Part shown: in pieces, positions 30,925 through 32,219 of the stretch
Position numbering within the stretch: position 1 is the first letter of the stretch
Layout of the letters: each line of letters starts with the position of its first letter
Origin: an uncultured Actinomycetes bacterium
Lineage (GTDB): Bacteria; Actinomycetota; Acidimicrobiia; Acidimicrobiales; Microtrichaceae
Assembly: GCA_903873135.1 (NCBI GenBank)
Contig: CAIQNH010000027.1
Coordinates: 1 to 32,219, forward strand
Length of the DNA: 32,219 nucleotides
Reading direction: 5' to 3'
The notes under the pieces: model-generated
What the model saw: only the letters and a program-made list of their open reading frames with translations
Database searches by the model: none
What the model was told of the DNA's origin: nothing
Program-made: the position numbers and the translations under genes

Positions 30925-31013
30925 GGAGAGGTGCCGGAGTCAGGTCGAACGGGCCTCCCTGCTAAGGAGGTGTGGGGGCAACCTCACCGTGGGTTCGAAT
31001 CCCACCCTCTCCG
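30925..31013 (+). tRNA. tRNA-Ser (anticodon GCT)
   Basis: The 89-nt gene has acceptor GGAGAGG (30925-30931) pairing with CCTCTCC (31006-31012), discriminator G31013, anticodon stem CCTCC/GGAGG with loop CTGCTAA and anticodon GCT at 30961-30963. It has a long variable arm typical of serine tRNAs. Its T-arm is identical over 19 nt to that of tRNA-Ser(TGA). CCA is not encoded. Confidence 0.95.
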
Positions 31014-31028
31014 CTCCGAGGTGACGTC

Positions 31029-31058
31029 GGGGGCCGTGCCCGCAGGCGGCAGGCCCCC
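31029..31058 (+). terminator. Hairpin after tRNA-Ser(GCT)
   Basis: GGGGGCC (31029-31035) pairs with GGCCCCC (31052-31058), and TGCC (31037-31040) with GGCA (31048-31051), leaving a bulged G and a 7-nt loop. It is a strong stem without a U-tract and a likely tRNA terminator. Confidence 0.55.
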
Positions 31059-31183
31059 GGCGGCCGCCCCCTCGTGCTCTCCGGACGACGGTGTCCGCCG
31101 TCGGGCCGGAACGGAACGGGGCCCGTGGATCCCCGTGTTCACAGGGTGCTCCGCCCGTTGTGACCCACGACTCGCCGCTTCTG

Positions 31184-31219
31184 TTGCATTTGTGTGACGA
31201 AATGTTCTAGAACTGTCAC
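31184..31219 (+). promoter_or_regulatory. AT-rich promoter/operator region of the Rpf-like gene
   Basis: This is a low-GC island in the GC-rich gap 31014-31297. TTGCAT (31184-31189) could be a -35, followed about 18 bp later by TAGAAC (31208-31213). GTTCTAGAAC (31204-31213) is a 10-bp palindrome. GTGAC (31194-31198) and GTCAC (31215-31219) form an outer inverted repeat. It looks like a regulated promoter. The regulator is unknown. Confidence 0.45.
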
Positions 31220-31297
31220 GGAGGCGTTCGGGAGCAACCCCACACCGCCGGAGCCCACCCACCCGAGCGCCGTGGGTCGGACCGGCCGGAGGACACC

Positions 31298-31699
31298 ATG
31301 TCGTTTCGACGGATCACCGCCGCGTGCGTGGCGCTCGGCCTGGGCGCCGCCTTCCTGCTCGGAGCCTGCACACCGGAGGAGCAGGCAGCCTTCGTCCAGT
31401 GGTACGAGGCCGAGAAGGCGTCCGACAAGTTCCCGAACGCCATCAGCGACGCCGGCCTCGCCCGGCTCCGGGCGTGCGAGTCCAACGGCCGCTACGACAT
31501 CGTGAGCTCGAGCGGCCTCTACCGGGGCGCCTACCAGTTCTCGCAGTCCACCTGGAACTACGTGGCCCGCGACCACTACCCGGAACTCGTCGGCGTCGAC
31601 CCGGCCCGGGCGATCCCGATGCACCAGGACAAGATGACCCGGGCGCTGTGGGCCACCGGTGGTCCGCAGCACTGGCCGGTGTGCTCCAAGCGGGTCTGA
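31298..31699 (+). CDS. Resuscitation-promoting-factor-like lipoprotein (Rpf transglycosylase domain)
   Basis: The 133-residue product has a signal peptide with lipobox LGAC (C24), so it is predicted to be lipid-anchored. The compact Rpf domain runs from about 52: LARLRACESNGRYDIV with catalytic E61, SSGLYRGAYQFSQSTWNYVA (72-91), and the cysteine pair C60/C129 likely forming the fold's disulfide. Rpf proteins cleave peptidoglycan and restart growth of dormant actinobacteria. No LysM or G5 domain is attached. ATG 31298 is preceded by GGAGG 7 nt away. Anchoring is unusual, as many Rpfs are secreted. Confidence 0.88.
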   Translation: MSFRRITAACVALGLGAAFLLGACTPEEQAAFVQWYEAEKASDKFPNAISDAGLARLRACESNGRYDIVSSSGLYRGAYQFSQSTWNYVARDHYPELVGVDPARAIPMHQDKMTRALWATGGPQHWPVCSKRV

Positions 31700-31750
31700 G
31701 CCCGTCCACCTCGCCGCTGTGTCGGACCTCCGACCGGCGACCCCCCGCCT

Positions 31751-31775
31751 CGGCCGGACCCCCGTGGTCCGGCCG
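31751..31775 (+). terminator. Hairpin after the Rpf-like gene
   Basis: CGGCCGGAC (31751-31759) pairs with GTCCGGCCG (31767-31775) around loop CCCCGTG, 52 nt after the stop codon. There is no U-tract. It separates the gene from tRNA-Arg. Confidence 0.6.
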
Positions 31776-31832
31776 GGTCGCGTCCGGGCGAGGTTCGCCC
31801 CGGCGCCGTTGGTCGCCGGGGGCGGGCGGCTC

Positions 31833-31838
31833 TAGGAT
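31833..31838 (+). promoter_or_regulatory. -10 box TAGGAT for tRNA-Arg
   Basis: TAGGAT ends 13 nt before the tRNA 5' end, a normal distance for a short precursor leader. Confidence 0.5.
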
Positions 31839-31851
31839 CGGCGGTCCACCA

Positions 31852-31925
31852 GCGCTCGTAGCTCAATTGGATAGAGCATCTGACTACGGATCAGAAGGTT
31901 GGGGGTTCGAGTCCCTCCGAGCGCG
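31852..31925 (+). tRNA. tRNA-Arg (anticodon ACG)
   Basis: The 74-nt gene has acceptor GCGCTCG (31852-31858) pairing with CGAGCGC (31918-31924), discriminator G31925, anticodon stem TCTGA/TCAGA with loop CTACGGA and anticodon ACG at 31886-31888. A34 is normally modified to inosine by TadA, which lets it read CGU, CGC and CGA. CCA is not encoded. Confidence 0.95.
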
Positions 31926-31952
31926 CTGGCCGAACAGGCCCAACCCGGAGTG

Positions 31953-31986
31953 CGAGGCGTCGAGCGATCGGCGCCTCGTTCTCTGT
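31953..31986 (+). terminator. Intrinsic-type terminator after tRNA-Arg
   Basis: CGAGGCG (31953-31959) pairs with CGCCTCG (31972-31978), and the stem is followed by TTCTCTGT, the only T-rich tail seen after a hairpin in this window. Confidence 0.6.
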
Positions 31987-32029
31987 CCGGCCTCGGTGTG
32001 CGGCGCGCCGTCGCAGGGCAGCCTCCGAG

Positions 32030-32035
32030 TACCCT
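32030..32035 (+). promoter_or_regulatory. -10 box TACCCT for the VOC-family gene
   Basis: TACCCT lies 26 nt before the GTG at 32062 and leaves a short leader that holds AGGAG. This unit is leadered, unlike several others here. Confidence 0.45.
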
Positions 32036-32061
32036 CGCCGGAGACGAGCGGCAGGAGTGCG

Positions 32062-32219
32062 GTGAGGATCACGGGCCTGGACCACATCGTGCTGGTCGTC
32101 GCCGACACGGAGACCTCGCTGCGGTGGTACACGCAGGAGCTGGGTCTCGAGCCGCTCCGGGTCGACGAGTGGCGGCGGGGCGAGGTGCCGTTCGCGTCCG
32201 TGCGCGTCGACGACGCGAC
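32062..32219 (+). CDS. VOC-superfamily (glyoxalase/dioxygenase-like) protein, 3' truncated by window edge
   Basis: Only the first 52 codons are in the window, from the GTG at 32062 with AGGAG 6 nt upstream. The visible start ITGLDHIVLVVADTETSLRWY followed by TQELGLEPLRVDEWRRGEVPF is the beta-alpha-beta module of the vicinal oxygen chelate fold, with metal-site H8 in LDHIVL. Members include glyoxalase I, methylmalonyl-CoA epimerase, extradiol dioxygenases and antibiotic-binding proteins. The visible part does not decide between them. Confidence 0.82.
   Translation, partial: MRITGLDHIVLVVADTETSLRWYTQELGLEPLRVDEWRRGEVPFASVRVDDA

Noticed and set aside
19060-31005. attL/attR of an integrated element
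   Set aside because: The shared 19 nt is normal T-arm sequence of two serine tRNAs, both tRNAs are intact, and no integrase or phage gene lies between. It is kept only as a weak hotspot finding.
31220-31297. c-di-AMP (ydaO-type) riboswitch before the Rpf-like gene
   Set aside because: Such switches often precede actinobacterial rpf genes, but the leader is only about 78 nt and I do not find the conserved core, such as the GGGGAACC-type segment.

Overview
This is a very GC-rich window with many GTG starts, several leaderless promoters of the form TANNNT-6/7 nt-GTG/ATG, and three non-CCA-encoding tRNA genes. It looks like chromosomal DNA of a high-GC actinobacterium. The gene mix (RCC1-repeat exported protein, mutAB, PaaX, SCP2, OYE and PhyH families, Rpf) would suit an Acidimicrobiia-like lineage, but that placement is inference. 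I see no IS element, integrase, CRISPR array, phage gene or rRNA.

Layout. 1-1190: the 3' part of an RCC1-repeat protein, convergent with the methylmalonyl-CoA mutase operon mutA-mutB (5413 to 1314, minus), with a long bidirectional hairpin and a G-tract between them. 8185 to 5493 (minus): a four-gene operon of two low-complexity exported or membrane proteins, the flavin transferase ApbE and a ferric-reductase-like heme membrane protein. It is transcribed divergently from a response regulator and histidine kinase pair (8299-10418, plus). 10433-11472: DoxX and a GAF-like protein. 12806-11481: an AI-2E-type permease (minus). 14402-12844 (minus): a PaaX-type regulator overlapping an MBL-fold hydrolase, divergent from a fatty acid desaturase (14480-15499). 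The desaturase converges on a His-rich membrane protein (16546-15491). 16680-17630: prephenate dehydratase. 17682-18959: a substrate-binding lipoprotein. 19000-19086: tRNA-Ser(TGA).

Between the two serine tRNA genes (19000 and 31013) lies a block of about 12 kb of accessory metabolism. It holds an alpha/beta hydrolase divergent from a TetR-led catabolic operon (TetR, class III aminotransferase fused to SCP2, zinc alcohol dehydrogenase, amidohydrolase), then two tandem paralogous lipoproteins. On the minus strand follow a PNPOx-like flavoprotein, an old-yellow-enzyme-type oxidoreductase with an Fe-S cysteine set, and a phytanoyl-CoA dioxygenase-like enzyme. After tRNA-Ser(GCT) come a lipidated Rpf-like muralytic protein, tRNA-Arg(ACG) and the start of a VOC-family gene that runs off the window.

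How the genes work together. MutAB interconverts succinyl-CoA and methylmalonyl-CoA. The ApbE/heme-protein operon plus two-component system looks like a regulated flavin/heme electron-transfer or repair module at the membrane. The TetR operon looks like a substrate-inducible route in which an amidohydrolase, an aminotransferase and a dehydrogenase act in sequence on an amine or amide of unknown identity. First genes of transcription units tend to be leaderless, while internal genes carry Shine-Dalgarno sequences or overlapping GTGA stop-start junctions. Functions of unrecognised proteins are left open.
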